From Nitrosophilus alvini (GTDB lineage Bacteria > Campylobacterota > Campylobacteria > Campylobacterales > Nitratiruptoraceae): 64,000 nt of DNA. Below are positions 48,130 to 58,123 of this stretch, in pieces. The notes under the pieces were generated by a model, which saw only the letters and a program-made list of their open reading frames with translations, had not been told where the DNA came from and made no database searches. The translations under genes and the position numbers were made by a program. The first letter of the stretch is position 1, and every line of letters begins with the position of its first letter. Where the stretch lies: NCBI RefSeq assembly GCF_015100395.1, contig NZ_AP022847.1, forward strand, positions 622,501 to 686,500, read 5' to 3'.

Positions 48130-48378
48130 TTATTTGTTCACTTTTTTCTGACTTTCTACTTTCTCAACTAGGATTTTCTCTGCCTGTCCTCTGCATAGTG
48201 CGATTTTACTACCGCTTGATTCTATCTGAAGAGGCCCGAAAAAACCCTTGTTTATTATTTTGACAATATCGCCGACTCGAAATCCCATCGCTTCGAGACG
48301 GCATTTAAACTCATCGCAGCCACCGGAAAAGCCGATAACTTTTACAACTTCACCTACTTTGGCATCGCTTAGTTTCAT
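48130..48378 (-). CDS. FeoA-family protein
   Basis: An 82-residue SH3-like FeoA domain protein. Signatures are EVVKVIGF at the N-terminus, [28 protein letters not shown] in the middle, and [10 protein letters not shown] at the end. FeoA proteins assist the FeoB ferrous-iron transporter, but no feoB is in this window. Its start overlaps the end of aspS by four bases, so it is co-expressed with that gene. Confidence 0.9.
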   Translation of the reverse strand: MKLSDAKVGEVVKVIGFSGGCDEFKCRLEAMGFRVGDIVKIINKGFFGPLQIESSGSKIALCRGQAEKILVEKVESQKKVNK

Positions 48379-50132
48379 GCCTTTTTCGGTTCTCTTATTC
48401 TGAGATGGAGTTCTTTAAGCTGCTCCGGGTCTACCGGACTCGGGGCATTTGTAAGAAGGCACTGGGCTTTCTGTGTTTTAGGAAACGCTATGACATCTCT
48501 TATGCTCTCTTTTTTTGTAAGAAGCATTATGAGTCTGTCAAAACCTATGGCAAATCCGCCATGCGGAGGTGCGCCGAACTTGAGAGCTTCAAGTAGGAAT
48601 CCAAATTTTTCTTTTGCCTCTTCTTCGCCAATGCCTAAGATTTCGAAAACCTTCTCCTGTATTTCGGGTTTATGTATCCTTATACTTCCTCCTCCAAGTT
48701 CGACCCCATTTACCACAACGTCATAAGCAACCGATTTTATCTCTTCGATATCTTCGGTATCTATATTTTTCGGCATAGTAAAAGGGTGGTGAAGAGCCTT
48801 AACTTTTACATGACCCTCTTCGATTTCAAACATAGGGAAGTCCACAACCCAGACAAATTCATATCTGTCATTATCAATAAGTCCCAAGATTTCGGCAATT
48901 CTGTTCCTTAGTCTTCCCATATAGTCGAGAACTGTCTTTTTGCTTCCTGCCCCGAAAAATATTATATCACCGGTATTTGCACCTGTTTTTTCCAATATAG
49001 CCGCTTTTTCTTCATCGCTAAGGAATTTAACTATCGGACCCTGTAACTCCCTATTTTCTTTTACTTTTACCCAGGCAAGGCCTTTTGCTCCAAATTTTGC
49101 AACATAATCGGTCAGAGAGTCGATCTCTTTTCTTGTAAGTTTTTCTCCACCCGGAACACATAGTGCTTTTATACGATTTAGTTTTTTAAATTGAGCTATA
49201 TCTCTAAAGACTTTAAGCTCTGTATTTTCAAATACATCTATTACATCTACCAGTTTCAGGTCGTATCTCAAATCGGGCTTATCGGATCCGTATGTTTCCA
49301 TAGCTTCTTTGTAGCTCATTCTTTTAAAAGGTGTCTGGATGTTTATTCCGCAAGCCGCGAATATCGCTTTTATAAGACCTTCGGCAACATTCATTACCTC
49401 TTCGTCGTCGCAAAAACTCATCTCAACATCTATCTGGGTAAATTCTGGCTGTCTGTCTGCTCTGAGGTCTTCGTCCCTGAAACATTTTGCAAGTTGAAAG
49501 TATCTGTCAAATCCCGCTACCATCAGAAGCTGTTTGAAAAGTTGAGGTGACTGAGGAAGTGCAAAAAATTCCCCGGGATATAGTCTGCTAGGAACCAGAT
49601 AGTCTCTTGCACCTTCGGGGGTAGATTTTGTAAGTATAGGAGTTTCTACTTCCAAAAAACCGTTTGCATCAAGAAAGTTCCTTGCGGCGATTGCCGCTTT
49701 GCTTCTGAGCCTGAATGTTTCATATGCTTTTTGTGTTCGAAGATCTAGATATCTGTATTTGAGTCTTATCTCTTCATTTACGTTTTCATCACCTATCACA
49801 AAAGGTGTCGGTTCGCTTCTGTTTTCGATAGTCAGGTCATTGACCACAACTTCTATTTTTCCTGTTTTGAGTCGGGGATTTTCCAGACCTTCTCCCCTGA
49901 GTCTCACTTTGCCTTTTGCGATAAGCACATACTCGTCTCTTACTTCAGTAGCCACTTTATGGGCTTTTTCGTCATCTGCAGGATCGCAGACAAGCTGTAT
50001 TATTCCGCTTTTGTCTCTGAGGTCGATGAACACAACCCCGCCATGATCTCTGTAGCTGTTTGCCCAGCCGCAAAGAACCACTTCTTTGCCTATATCTTCT
50101 TCGGTCAGTTCAGTACAGTAGTGCGTTCTCAA
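48375..50132 (-). CDS. aspS: Aspartate--tRNA ligase (probably Asp/Asn non-discriminating)
   Basis: Class IIb synthetase. It has 585 residues with an N-terminal anticodon-binding OB-fold (about 1-105), the catalytic core, and a bacterial GAD insertion (about 285-420). Motif 2 is [18 protein letters not shown] (about residue 215) and motif 3 is [13 protein letters not shown] near residue 530. Campylobacterota generally lack AsnRS and use a non-discriminating AspRS with GatCAB; this is family knowledge, not shown here. TTG at 50132 is chosen because it gives the known Campylobacter-like start (RTHYCTEL) and follows aaggaaagg; the frame is open to 50204. Confidence 0.95.
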   Translation of the reverse strand: MRTHYCTELTEEDIGKEVVLCGWANSYRDHGGVVFIDLRDKSGIIQLVCDPADDEKAHKVATEVRDEYVLIAKGKVRLRGEGLENPRLKTGKIEVVVNDLTIENRSEPTPFVIGDENVNEEIRLKYRYLDLRTQKAYETFRLRSKAAIAARNFLDANGFLEVETPILTKSTPEGARDYLVPSRLYPGEFFALPQSPQLFKQLLMVAGFDRYFQLAKCFRDEDLRADRQPEFTQIDVEMSFCDDEEVMNVAEGLIKAIFAACGINIQTPFKRMSYKEAMETYGSDKPDLRYDLKLVDVIDVFENTELKVFRDIAQFKKLNRIKALCVPGGEKLTRKEIDSLTDYVAKFGAKGLAWVKVKENRELQGPIVKFLSDEEKAAILEKTGANTGDIIFFGAGSKKTVLDYMGRLRNRIAEILGLIDNDRYEFVWVVDFPMFEIEEGHVKVKALHHPFTMPKNIDTEDIEEIKSVAYDVVVNGVELGGGSIRIHKPEIQEKVFEILGIGEEEAKEKFGFLLEALKFGAPPHGGFAIGFDRLIMLLTKKESIRDVIAFPKTQKAQCLLTNAPSPVDPEQLKELHLRIREPKKA

Positions 50133-50163
50133 GCCTTTCCTTTTTATCTTGAAATTTAGCGTG

Positions 50164-50169
50164 ATTATA
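50164..50169 (-). promoter_or_regulatory. Candidate -10 box for the aspS-feoA operon
   Basis: An exact TATAAT on the minus strand, 31 bases before the chosen aspS start. Its position supports the TTG start at 50132 over the longer frame, which would begin upstream of it. Confidence 0.45.
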
Positions 50170-50272
50170 GCAAAGTATTTCTTAGCAAAAAGTGAATACG
50201 GCAATACTCCAGGGACTTAGTTATGTTAAAATATGCTAGTTTTTTATTCAAAAGAGTATAAACGGAGAATAT

Positions 50273-51112
50273 ATGCAGATTAAAACGGTAGGTATTGTTT
50301 TACGTCCATCCTCTCCAGATTTGAAAGAGCTTTTTTTCAAAGTAAAGAGCGCTTTCGAAGAAGAGAATATGGAAGTTCTTATAGACAGCATCAGTGCAGG
50401 AATGATAGGAGTTCTGGGCCAGGATTTTGATACGGTATGTGAAAAAAGCGATATACTCATATCAATCGGCGGTGACGGAACTCTTATATCTCTTGTCAGA
50501 AGAAGCTATCCTTTTCATAAACCCGTCCTGGGCATAAATGTGGGAAGACTAGGCTTTCTGACAGATATTATGCCTCACGAGGTGGCAGATTTTGTAAAAA
50601 ACATTAAAAAGAACAGATTCAGAATTGACCAAAGAATGATGATGGAAGCGAAATTCAAAGGAAAAAGAGAAAAGCTTGTATCATTCAACGATATTGTTAT
50701 AACACGGCCTTCAATCTCAAAAATGATTCATGTTGAAGCGTTTATAGATAAAAAATGGTTCAATACATATTTTGGAGACGGGCTTATCATATCGACTCCA
50801 ACCGGCTCAACCGCATACAATCTGGCCTCTGGAGGGCCTGTTGTTTATCCCCTTACAAATGCATATATACTCACACCCATTTGTCCTCACTCTCTTACTC
50901 AAAGACCGCTTGTTTTGCCTGCGGAATTTGAGATCGAGATAAAAGTCAGAGATGAAAGCGCTCTTATGGTAATCGACGGTCAGGAGATATACGAATTTAC
51001 TTCTGAAGATTCTATTATCATAAAAAAAGCGAAAATCGGTGCCAAACTTGTGCATAGGCTTGAGAGAAACTATTTTGAAGTACTCAGAGAAAAACTTCAT
51101 TGGGGTAAATAG
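50273..51112 (+). CDS. nadK: NAD kinase
   Basis: Phosphorylates NAD to NADP. It has 279 residues. The GGDGT motif is at about residue 66 (SIGGDGTLIS), with NVGRLGFLTD and STPTGSTAYNLASGGP (about residue 175) as further family signatures. A TAAAAT at 50227-50232 is a possible -10 box. Its stop overlaps the GTG start of recN by one base. Confidence 0.96.
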   Translation: MQIKTVGIVLRPSSPDLKELFFKVKSAFEEENMEVLIDSISAGMIGVLGQDFDTVCEKSDILISIGGDGTLISLVRRSYPFHKPVLGINVGRLGFLTDIMPHEVADFVKNIKKNRFRIDQRMMMEAKFKGKREKLVSFNDIVITRPSISKMIHVEAFIDKKWFNTYFGDGLIISTPTGSTAYNLASGGPVVYPLTNAYILTPICPHSLTQRPLVLPAEFEIEIKVRDESALMVIDGQEIYEFTSEDSIIIKKAKIGAKLVHRLERNYFEVLREKLHWGK

Positions 51113-52638
51113 TGATAGAGAGACTTTATATAAAGAGCTATTTTTCATTTGAAGAAGTTGCTGCGGAGTTTAAAAGAGGACTTGTTGTATTTACCGGTCC
51201 AAGCGGAGCGGGAAAGTCTCTTCTTATAAACTCCATTTTATCGCTTACCGGATTTAAACCGGCAGAGGCGAAATTGAGCGAAATAGTGTTTGCAGATGAT
51301 ATGGATCTTGAAAAATACGGAATAGAGAGAGACGATATTGTTGTGGTCAAAGGAATCAAAAAGGAGAAAACGAGATTTTTTATAAACAGCCAGAGTGTGC
51401 CAAAAAGGGTTTTAAACGAGATTTTTGCTTCTAAAGTGAGCTTTTTGAGCCAGAAAGATACGGGAATATTCAAATCTAAAAATATACTTGAAGTTCTGGA
51501 TCTTACCGCATCAAAAAATTTCCCCGGTTTTTCTTCGCTGAAAAAAAGCTATACCGAAGAGTATAAGAGATACACAGAGGTACTGGAAAAACTGGAAAGA
51601 ATATATGAAGAAGAGAAAAAGGTAAACGATCTTATAGAATTTGCAAAATTTGAAATAGAAAAAATTGACGAAATCTCACCCAAAACAGGTGAACTTGAAG
51701 AACTTTATGCGATAAAAAAAGATCTTTCCAAAAAAGAGAAGATTGAAGAAGCCGTAAGCAGAGCTCAGTTGATATTTGAATCGGAATATCTTGTAAACGA
51801 AGCTCTGCAGCTTCTTGATATAGACAGTTCCTTTTTTGACGAAACGATGAATGAGCTGAGAAATATTTTCGAAAACTCAAAAGAGATGCTTTTGGAACTT
51901 GAGAATATCGATGTTGAAGAGGTTCTTGACAGGATAGAAAAACTCTCCGATCTGAAAAGAAGATACGGCTCTATTGAAGAGGCTCTGGAGTATAGAAACA
52001 AAAAAATTATGGAACTTGAAAGATATCAAAATCTCTCTTTCGAAAAGAGAGAGCTTGAAGATTATCTGAAAAAGAGCCAAGAGAGTCTTGAAAAAATGGC
52101 TGAAGAGATATCTGAATACAGGAAAAAAAGTGCACAAATATTTGAAGAAAAAATCAACAGCTATACGGCACTTTTGAAACTGCCGGCTGCGTCGGTCCAG
52201 ATTTCGCATACCGAACTTTCAGAATATGGGAGAGATAAAGCTTCGATAGAATTGGAAGGTGTCGGGTTTGACAAGATAAGTTCTGGAGAGTTTAACAGAC
52301 TAAGACTCGCTTTTCTAGCCTCCTCTCCAAAAGATGAAAAGGGAGTTCTTATTCTTGATGAAATCGATGCAAATCTAAGCGGTGAAGAGTCTATGGGAGT
52401 GGCAAAAGTACTTAAAGAGCTCTCAAAAAAATATCAGATTTTTGCGATTTCTCATCAAGCACAGCTCCCATCCGTTGCAGACCAGCATTTCCTTGTTTAC
52501 AAAGATAAAGGGGAAAGCTGTCTAAAAGAGTTGACGGACGAAGAGAGGGTTTTTGAAATAGCAAGAATTGTAAGCGGAGAAAAGGTAACCGAGGAAGCAG
52601 TTGAATTTGCAAAAAAGGTTTTAAAGGAGAATGGTTGA
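51112..52638 (+). CDS. recN: DNA repair protein RecN
   Basis: SMC-like ATPase for double-strand break repair. It has 508 residues, slightly shorter than E. coli RecN (553). Walker A is GPSGAGKSL (about residue 29), where most RecN have GETGAGKS. A coiled coil spans about 145-365, and the Walker B region LILDEIDANLSGEES (about residue 424) is followed by FAISHQAQL. GTG start overlapping nadK. Confidence 0.94.
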   Translation: MIERLYIKSYFSFEEVAAEFKRGLVVFTGPSGAGKSLLINSILSLTGFKPAEAKLSEIVFADDMDLEKYGIERDDIVVVKGIKKEKTRFFINSQSVPKRVLNEIFASKVSFLSQKDTGIFKSKNILEVLDLTASKNFPGFSSLKKSYTEEYKRYTEVLEKLERIYEEEKKVNDLIEFAKFEIEKIDEISPKTGELEELYAIKKDLSKKEKIEEAVSRAQLIFESEYLVNEALQLLDIDSSFFDETMNELRNIFENSKEMLLELENIDVEEVLDRIEKLSDLKRRYGSIEEALEYRNKKIMELERYQNLSFEKRELEDYLKKSQESLEKMAEEISEYRKKSAQIFEEKINSYTALLKLPAASVQISHTELSEYGRDKASIELEGVGFDKISSGEFNRLRLAFLASSPKDEKGVLILDEIDANLSGEESMGVAKVLKELSKKYQIFAISHQAQLPSVADQHFLVYKDKGESCLKELTDEERVFEIARIVSGEKVTEEAVEFAKKVLKENG

Positions 52639-53423
52639 TAATAGATACCCACTGTCATCTGGACGATAAAAGATTTGATGAAGATATTCATGAAGTTATA
52701 AAAAGAGCGAGAGAAAAAGATGTAAAAGGTTTTCTTATACCGGGAGCCGACCCTGATGATCTTGAAAGAGCACGGGAGCTTTCCTATACATATGAGGGCG
52801 TATTTTTTGCGGTGGGAGTTCATCCTTATGAATGGAAAAAATATGATGAGGAAAGACTTAGAGAGTTTGCAAAAGACGAAAAATGCATAGCTATAGGCGA
52901 ATGCGGTTTAGACTATTACAGATTGCCTGATGATGAGAAGCGGAAAATCGAAGAAAAAGAGAATCAAAAAGCTGTTTTTAAAGCCCAGATTGCCCTTGCA
53001 AAGGAGCTGAAAAAGCCGTTGATTATCCATATAAGAGATGCAAGTTTCGATTCAAGAGAGATTTTGATAAAAGAGGGGGCGCAAGAGGTAGGAGGTGTGC
53101 TCCACTGTTATAATGCAAGTCCAATGCTTCTTGATATGGCTGAGAGAAACTTCTATTTTGGAATAGGCGGTGTGATAACGTTTCAAAACGCCAAAAAGCT
53201 TGTTCAGATACTGCCTGAAGTGCCACGTGAAAAGATTTTGATAGAAACCGATGCGCCATATCTGACCCCCCATCCTTTCCGTGGAAAAAGAAACGAGCCG
53301 GCATATACCGTATACATTGCCGAAAAAATAGCCGAAATATTAAATATGGACTTTGATGAGGTTTGTGAATTGACGACAAGAAATGCAAAAACTCTCTTCA
53401 GGGAGTTTGATTCGATAAATTGA
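52635..53423 (+). CDS. tatD: TatD-family metal-dependent DNase
   Basis: A 262-residue TIM-barrel metallohydrolase. Metal ligands are visible in DTHCHLDD (residues 4-10), GECGLDYYR (about residue 91), HIRDAS (about residue 136), and ETDAPYLTP (about residue 210). Members remove 3' ends of DNA or RNA; roles in repair and quality control are reported. TTG start overlapping the recN stop by four bases (TTGA), so it is coupled to recN. Confidence 0.94.
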   Translation: MIIDTHCHLDDKRFDEDIHEVIKRAREKDVKGFLIPGADPDDLERARELSYTYEGVFFAVGVHPYEWKKYDEERLREFAKDEKCIAIGECGLDYYRLPDDEKRKIEEKENQKAVFKAQIALAKELKKPLIIHIRDASFDSREILIKEGAQEVGGVLHCYNASPMLLDMAERNFYFGIGGVITFQNAKKLVQILPEVPREKILIETDAPYLTPHPFRGKRNEPAYTVYIAEKIAEILNMDFDEVCELTTRNAKTLFREFDSIN

Positions 53424-53429
53424 TATAAT
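53424..53429 (+). promoter_or_regulatory. Candidate -10 box for mltD-rlpA
   Basis: An exact TATAAT straddling the end of the tatD region and lying 41 bases before the TTG start of mltD. Confidence 0.45.
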
Positions 53430-53469
53430 AGTGCTTTTGAAAAATATATTTATTGTTACAGGAGAAGTT

Positions 53470-54684
53470 TTGCCGATAAGAGTTTTAGTGTTTCTGTTTT
53501 TGATCTCGGTTTATATGTTTGCCAGTCTCGACTTTTCGAACAGGTACCAAAAAGAAGTAGAGATATTGAATAGTCTGGATATTGATCCGCGTTTTTTGAA
53601 TGATCCTGAGTTTATGAAAATTCAGAACGAGTTTTTGGAAAAATATAGAAAAAAGCATTTTTTCAAAACTATAGATAACGCTTTTATATATATTCCTACT
53701 ATCAAAAGACTGATAAACGAGGCCGGAATTCCACAGGTGTTTCTGTTTATGGCTATGGCGGAATCAAATTTTTCTCCTCATGCCTATTCGAATAAAAAAG
53801 CTACCGGTGTATGGCAGTTTATGCCGGCAACCGCCAAGAAGTTCGGTTTGAAGATAGACGATTATGTAGATGAGAGGAAAGACCCTATCAAATCCACAAA
53901 GGCAGCTATAAAATACCTGAAACATCTTCACAATCTTTTCGGAAAATGGTATCTTGCCGCTCTTGCATACAATACGGGAGAAGGAAGAGTAAAAAGAGCC
54001 ATCAAAAAAGCGGGAACAGACGAATTAAGCGTATTGATCGATCCTAAAAAAAGATATTTGCCAAGAGAGAGCAGAAGATATCTGAGAAAAATCGTTGCAC
54101 TTGCTTTGATGGCAGGAAATACGGAGTTTATGCTTAAAGATGATTTTGACTATATATTGAATAGAGGGTCGGCATATTCTCTTGCTATCGTTGAAGCTAC
54201 AGGCGGTGATCTACTAAGAGATATCGCAAGGTCGATAAAAATGGACCACAAAGAGCTCAAAAAGCTCAACGCGCATCTTAAGTATGACTTTGTTCCTCCA
54301 TATTCCAAAAAATACAATATCTATATTCCTTATATCAAACTTGCTGATTTCAAAGAGAACTACAGACCTTCAAACAAAGAAAAAGTATTTATCGTATATA
54401 AAGTAAAAAAGGGAGATACCCTTTCAAAAATCGGGAAAAGATACGGAGTATCTTATAAAATCATCAAAGACTTTAACGATCTGAAAAGTCATATTTTAAG
54501 AATCAATCAAAAACTTGTAATTCCTGTTGCAAAGGCACAAAAAAGAGTATATACTGTAAAAAAAGGCGATACTCTTATATCGATTTCCAAAAGATTCGGT
54601 TTGAGTGTGGCAAAAATCAAAAAAATAAACAGTCTTAAAACTTCTACCATAAGAGTGGGAGAAAAAATTGTCATTCTCAATTAG
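53470..54684 (+). CDS. mltD: Membrane-anchored lytic transglycosylase MltD with two LysM domains
   Basis: Cuts peptidoglycan glycan strands non-hydrolytically. It has 404 residues. An N-terminal hydrophobic segment (about 2-18) exports it. The SLT domain (about 80-220) has its catalytic glutamate in [14 protein letters not shown] and the following [16 protein letters not shown]. Two LysM repeats bind peptidoglycan (about 310-358 and 362-404), each beginning with VKKGDTL. TTG at 53470 is chosen because aggag lies eight bases upstream. It overlaps rlpA by 17 bases. Confidence 0.92.
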   Translation: MPIRVLVFLFLISVYMFASLDFSNRYQKEVEILNSLDIDPRFLNDPEFMKIQNEFLEKYRKKHFFKTIDNAFIYIPTIKRLINEAGIPQVFLFMAMAESNFSPHAYSNKKATGVWQFMPATAKKFGLKIDDYVDERKDPIKSTKAAIKYLKHLHNLFGKWYLAALAYNTGEGRVKRAIKKAGTDELSVLIDPKKRYLPRESRRYLRKIVALALMAGNTEFMLKDDFDYILNRGSAYSLAIVEATGGDLLRDIARSIKMDHKELKKLNAHLKYDFVPPYSKKYNIYIPYIKLADFKENYRPSNKEKVFIVYKVKKGDTLSKIGKRYGVSYKIIKDFNDLKSHILRINQKLVIPVAKAQKRVYTVKKGDTLISISKRFGLSVAKIKKINSLKTSTIRVGEKIVILN

Positions 54685-55438
54685 AAAAATTTTTTTATTT
54701 GCTGTGATAGCCGTTTTTTTTGCCGGGTGTACAAGAACATATAATTACGGAGTCTATGAAAGTGTTCCCACATACGGCAAGCCAAAAACATCCAAAGCCG
54801 TGCACAGGGCTACTATGAAACCGTATACCATCAACGGCAGAACCTACTATCCGACAGTGGTAAGTGTGGGTACTGTATACAGAGGGGTTGCAAGCTGGTA
54901 CGGAAGAGATTTTCACGGCAGGAAGACAAGCAACGGGGAATACTACAATATGCATGCGCTTACTGCAGCCCATAAGACTCTTCCTATGAATACGATGGTA
55001 AAAGTAACAAATCTAAATAACGGCAGAAGTGTTGTCGTAAGAATAAACGACAGGGGACCGTTTGTAAAGAACAGGATCATAGACCTCTCTTATGCTGCGG
55101 CAAAGAGAATAGGAATGGACAGAGTGGGCACGGCCCCTGTTATTGTAGAAGTACTTGGTTTTGATAGTACCATATCAAGACTTGCAGGTACCAAACAGGA
55201 GGTTATGATTAGCGAGTTTGCCGTTCAAATCGGATCTTTTAGACGTATACAGGGAGCAGAAATAACCAAAGAGAGATATTCACTCGTTGACGGAAGGTAC
55301 AGAGCGGTTATCAAAAAGTTTTATTTTGAAGGAGCACCTCTTTACAGAGTATGGCTTAAAGGTTTCAAAAGTGAAGCCGAAGCGAGAGATTTTATTAACA
55401 GAGGCGAGTTCCCCGGTGCATTTATTGTCAGGGAATAG
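54668..55438 (+). CDS. rlpA: RlpA-family septal ring lipoprotein with SPOR domain
   Basis: A 256-residue lipoprotein. The lipobox FAGC gives Cys18. A double-psi beta-barrel domain (about 70-165) contains [17 protein letters not shown] and RINDRGPF, the RlpA signatures, with the catalytic Asp retained. The C-terminal SPOR domain (about 178-256) binds denuded septal glycan. RlpA in Pseudomonas is a lytic transglycosylase acting on denuded strands. TTG start inside the end of mltD with a gggagaa site. Confidence 0.93.
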   Translation: MSFSIRKIFLFAVIAVFFAGCTRTYNYGVYESVPTYGKPKTSKAVHRATMKPYTINGRTYYPTVVSVGTVYRGVASWYGRDFHGRKTSNGEYYNMHALTAAHKTLPMNTMVKVTNLNNGRSVVVRINDRGPFVKNRIIDLSYAAAKRIGMDRVGTAPVIVEVLGFDSTISRLAGTKQEVMISEFAVQIGSFRRIQGAEITKERYSLVDGRYRAVIKKFYFEGAPLYRVWLKGFKSEAEARDFINRGEFPGAFIVRE

Positions 55439-55466
55439 TGTCCGAAACAAAACTCAAGGATGATAC

Positions 55467-56039
55467 ATGGTGGAAATAAGCAGAAAAACAAAAGAGACGG
55501 ATATAGAGTTGATATTAAATATTGATGGCAGCGGAAAATATAAAATATCTACAGGGATCGGTTTTTTTGATCATATGCTCGAGAGTTTTGCAAAACACTC
55601 ATTAATAGATCTTGAAATAAAGTGCAAAGGTGATTTGCATGTTGATTTTCACCATACTGTAGAAGATGTGGGTATTGTCTTGGGCACTGCACTCAAAAAA
55701 GCCATCTATCCAATAGAAAAAATTGAGAGATTCGGCGATGCTGTGGTGGTTATGGACGAAGCAGCCGTTGAAGCGGCATTGGACTTGAGCAACAGACCAT
55801 ATCTGGTATACGATATTGATATAGATGGCAAGATAGGCGAATTTGATGCGGAACTGTTTGAAGAGTTTTTCAGAGCTGTTGTTTTAAATGCCTCAATTAC
55901 TCTTCATCTTGTACAAAAAAGAGGCAAAAACAGACATCATATAGCCGAAGCTGCATATAAAGCTTTTGCAGTGGCTTTTAGACGAGCTTTGAGACCAAAT
56001 GAGAAAATCAAGGTTCCAAGCACAAAAGGTGTGTTGTGA
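55467..56039 (+). CDS. hisB: Imidazoleglycerol-phosphate dehydratase
   Basis: Sixth step of histidine synthesis. It has 190 residues, the stand-alone (not phosphatase-fused) form. Metal-binding motifs are DFHHTVEDVG (about residues 62-71) and the C-terminal RHHIAEAAYKA (about residue 155). It overlaps kdsC by four bases. It is the only amino-acid gene in this envelope cluster; in C. jejuni, as I recall, the rlpA and kdsC homologues are adjacent and hisB lies elsewhere. Confidence 0.95.
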   Translation: MVEISRKTKETDIELILNIDGSGKYKISTGIGFFDHMLESFAKHSLIDLEIKCKGDLHVDFHHTVEDVGIVLGTALKKAIYPIEKIERFGDAVVVMDEAAVEAALDLSNRPYLVYDIDIDGKIGEFDAELFEEFFRAVVLNASITLHLVQKRGKNRHHIAEAAYKAFAVAFRRALRPNEKIKVPSTKGVL

Positions 56040-56533
56040 TTGAACTGATTGTTCTTGATGTTGACGGATGTATGACAAACGGTAAAATCATATATACTAA
56101 CAGCGGAGATGAGATAAAATCTTTCAATGTCAAGGACGGTTTTGCAATAAAAGCCTGGATGAGACTCGGTAAAAAAGTGGCAATTATTACCGGAAGAAAT
56201 TCCGAAATTGTTGAGAGAAGAGCTAAAGAGTTGGGAGTTCATTATCTCTATCAGGGAAGCAGTAACAAACTTGAAGCGCTTGATGAGATAAGAAAAAAAT
56301 CTCATCTTGAATTTTCCCAGATAGCTGTTATCGGAGACGATCTTAACGACTATAAAATGCTTAAAAACGCGGGAATAAGTTTTATTCCAAAAGATGCTTC
56401 ACCATATCTTCATCAGGTTGCAGATGTGATTTTAAGCAAAAAGGGTGGAGACGGCGCCGTCAGAGAAATGATAGAGTATCTGATAAAAAAAGAGGGACTC
56501 GAAGCAGAGTTTCTGAAAGAGTGGATTGAATGA
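56036..56533 (+). CDS. kdsC: KdsC, 3-deoxy-D-manno-octulosonate 8-phosphate phosphatase
   Basis: Produces KDO for lipopolysaccharide. It has 165 residues, a capless C0-type HAD phosphatase that forms tetramers. Motif I is LDVDGCMTNG (residues 6-15, catalytic Asp 7 and 9), motif II is ITGRNS (about residue 58), and motif III/IV is IGDDLNDYKML (about residue 100). GTG start overlapping hisB. Confidence 0.94.
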   Translation: MIELIVLDVDGCMTNGKIIYTNSGDEIKSFNVKDGFAIKAWMRLGKKVAIITGRNSEIVERRAKELGVHYLYQGSSNKLEALDEIRKKSHLEFSQIAVIGDDLNDYKMLKNAGISFIPKDASPYLHQVADVILSKKGGDGAVREMIEYLIKKEGLEAEFLKEWIE

Positions 56534-57045
56534 AACTCTCCCATTTTCTTTTTTTTATTTTAGCCGGTTCATTGTTATGGACACTGTTTATGAAACCGAG
56601 AGTTTTAGAAAAAAAAGAGGCAAAAAGTACCGCCGAACTTGTTTTTAAGAATTTTCTAATACTGGAGATTGAACAAGAGGGCATCAAAAAAAATATTATA
56701 GGGCAAGAAGGTAGAAAGTTTGCCGACAGATACGAGATAGATAAGATAAAATATTTTAAAAAGAACGGTGACTTTGAAGAACTGACCGCAAAAAGAGGAG
56801 TTTATAAAAATGATATAGTCAGAGTCTTTGGGGATGTGGTCTATAAAAAAGGGAAAGATTTTATCTTCAAGTCACAGCGTGCTAAATATGATACGAAAAA
56901 AGAGATAGTCTCTACTGATACTAAATTTACTCTTATAACAAAAAGCGCTGTTGTCAATGGGAGAGATTTGATTTATTACCGAAAAAGAGGTAAAATTTTA
57001 GCGAAAAAAATAGATGCAAAAATATTTGAAAATGGGAAAATTTGA
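56530..57045 (+). CDS. lptC: LPS export protein LptC
   Basis: A 171-residue bitopic inner-membrane protein of the LPS transport bridge. One N-terminal transmembrane helix (about 5-22) is followed by a periplasmic beta-jellyroll. Sequence conservation is low; assignment rests on topology, OstA-like strand spacing (GDVVYKKGKDFIFKSQRAKYD) and its place between kdsC and lptA. ATGA overlaps at both ends. Confidence 0.86.
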   Translation: MKLSHFLFFILAGSLLWTLFMKPRVLEKKEAKSTAELVFKNFLILEIEQEGIKKNIIGQEGRKFADRYEIDKIKYFKKNGDFEELTAKRGVYKNDIVRVFGDVVYKKGKDFIFKSQRAKYDTKKEIVSTDTKFTLITKSAVVNGRDLIYYRKRGKILAKKIDAKIFENGKI

Positions 57046-57524
57046 TGAAATTTATGAAAATTGCCGCAATTTTACTGCCTATGTTTATGCTGGCCGAAAA
57101 TGTTGAAATTGTATCAAACAGCTTTGAAGCCGACGAGATGAAAAGAATATCTATTTTTGAAGGCAATGTTAATATAAAAAGGGGAAGTGACGAAATAAAT
57201 GCATCGAAAGTCATTGTCTATTTTGATGAAAACAAAAAACCTTTCAAATATGAAGCGATTAAAAATGTGAAATTTTTAATTATTTTGAATAAAAACAAAA
57301 TATATTCGGGAAGAGCGGGAAAAATAATATATCTGCCGAAGAAGGCGGAATATATATTTGAAAAGAATGTATATATTCATCAAAAACCGGAAGACAGAAA
57401 AATTTATGGTGAAAAAATCATTATCAACAAAGAGAGCGGACAGGCAAAAGTTACCGGAAAAGACAGCAAACCTGTCAAATTTATATTTAAAATAGATGAT
57501 AATAGTTCAAAGGCTACGGAGTGA
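57042..57524 (+). CDS. lptA: LPS export protein LptA (OstA-like)
   Basis: Periplasmic bridge protein that carries lipopolysaccharide to the outer membrane. It has 160 residues including a signal peptide (about 1-18, ending MLAE). The OstA N-terminal pattern is IVSNSFEADEMKRISIFEGNV near residues 23-43, followed by repeated beta strands. The start may be TTG at 57042 or ATG at 57045. Four-base overlap with engB. Confidence 0.9.
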   Translation: MMKFMKIAAILLPMFMLAENVEIVSNSFEADEMKRISIFEGNVNIKRGSDEINASKVIVYFDENKKPFKYEAIKNVKFLIILNKNKIYSGRAGKIIYLPKKAEYIFEKNVYIHQKPEDRKIYGEKIIINKESGQAKVTGKDSKPVKFIFKIDDNSSKATE

Positions 57525-58123
57525 TAAGGGCAGTAAATGCCTCTTTTGTAATTTCCGCACCTTCTATCAGAGAGGCTCCGCCCGAAGGCCTCAGCGAAGT
57601 AGCATTTCTTGGAAGAAGCAATGTAGGCAAGAGCTCTCTTCTCAATTCGCTGTCAGACAGAAAAAACCTTGCAAAAAAGTCGTCTACTCCGGGAAAAACA
57701 AGGCTTATAAATTTTTTTGACATTGTATATAAAACTGATGAGGCCGAATATCCTCTAAGATTTATAGATCTTCCCGGTTTTGGATATGCAAAGGCTTCAA
57801 AAACACTTCAAAAAGAGTGGAAAAAGAGTCTTACGGAATTTATTAAAAAAAGGGCATCTATAAGAGTTTTTGTTCTTTTACGCGATGCCAGACATCCCAA
57901 TCTAGAAATTGATGAAGAGGCAAAAAGATTTATAAAATCCTTTTTAAGACCGGACCAGGCTCTTGTGGAAGTATTTACTAAAGTCGATAAACTTAAACAG
58001 AGCGAATTGGCCAAACTCAAAAGAGAGTTTCCAAATGCCGTATATGTTTCTAATACAAAAAAAAGAGGTATAGAAGAGCTTAAAAAAATTGTTTTAGAAA
58101 AGATTTTTGGAACGGTAAAATGA
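57521..58123 (+). CDS. engB: Ribosome biogenesis GTPase EngB (YihA/YsxC)
   Basis: Essential GTPase for 50S assembly. It has 200 residues. G1 is GRSNVGKSS (about residue 31), G3 is DLPGFGYA (about residue 78), G4 is TKVDK (about residue 147), and G5 is VSNTKKRG near residue 172. GTG start overlapping lptA, and its stop overlaps the next ATG. Confidence 0.95.
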   Translation: MIRAVNASFVISAPSIREAPPEGLSEVAFLGRSNVGKSSLLNSLSDRKNLAKKSSTPGKTRLINFFDIVYKTDEAEYPLRFIDLPGFGYAKASKTLQKEWKKSLTEFIKKRASIRVFVLLRDARHPNLEIDEEAKRFIKSFLRPDQALVEVFTKVDKLKQSELAKLKREFPNAVYVSNTKKRGIEELKKIVLEKIFGTVK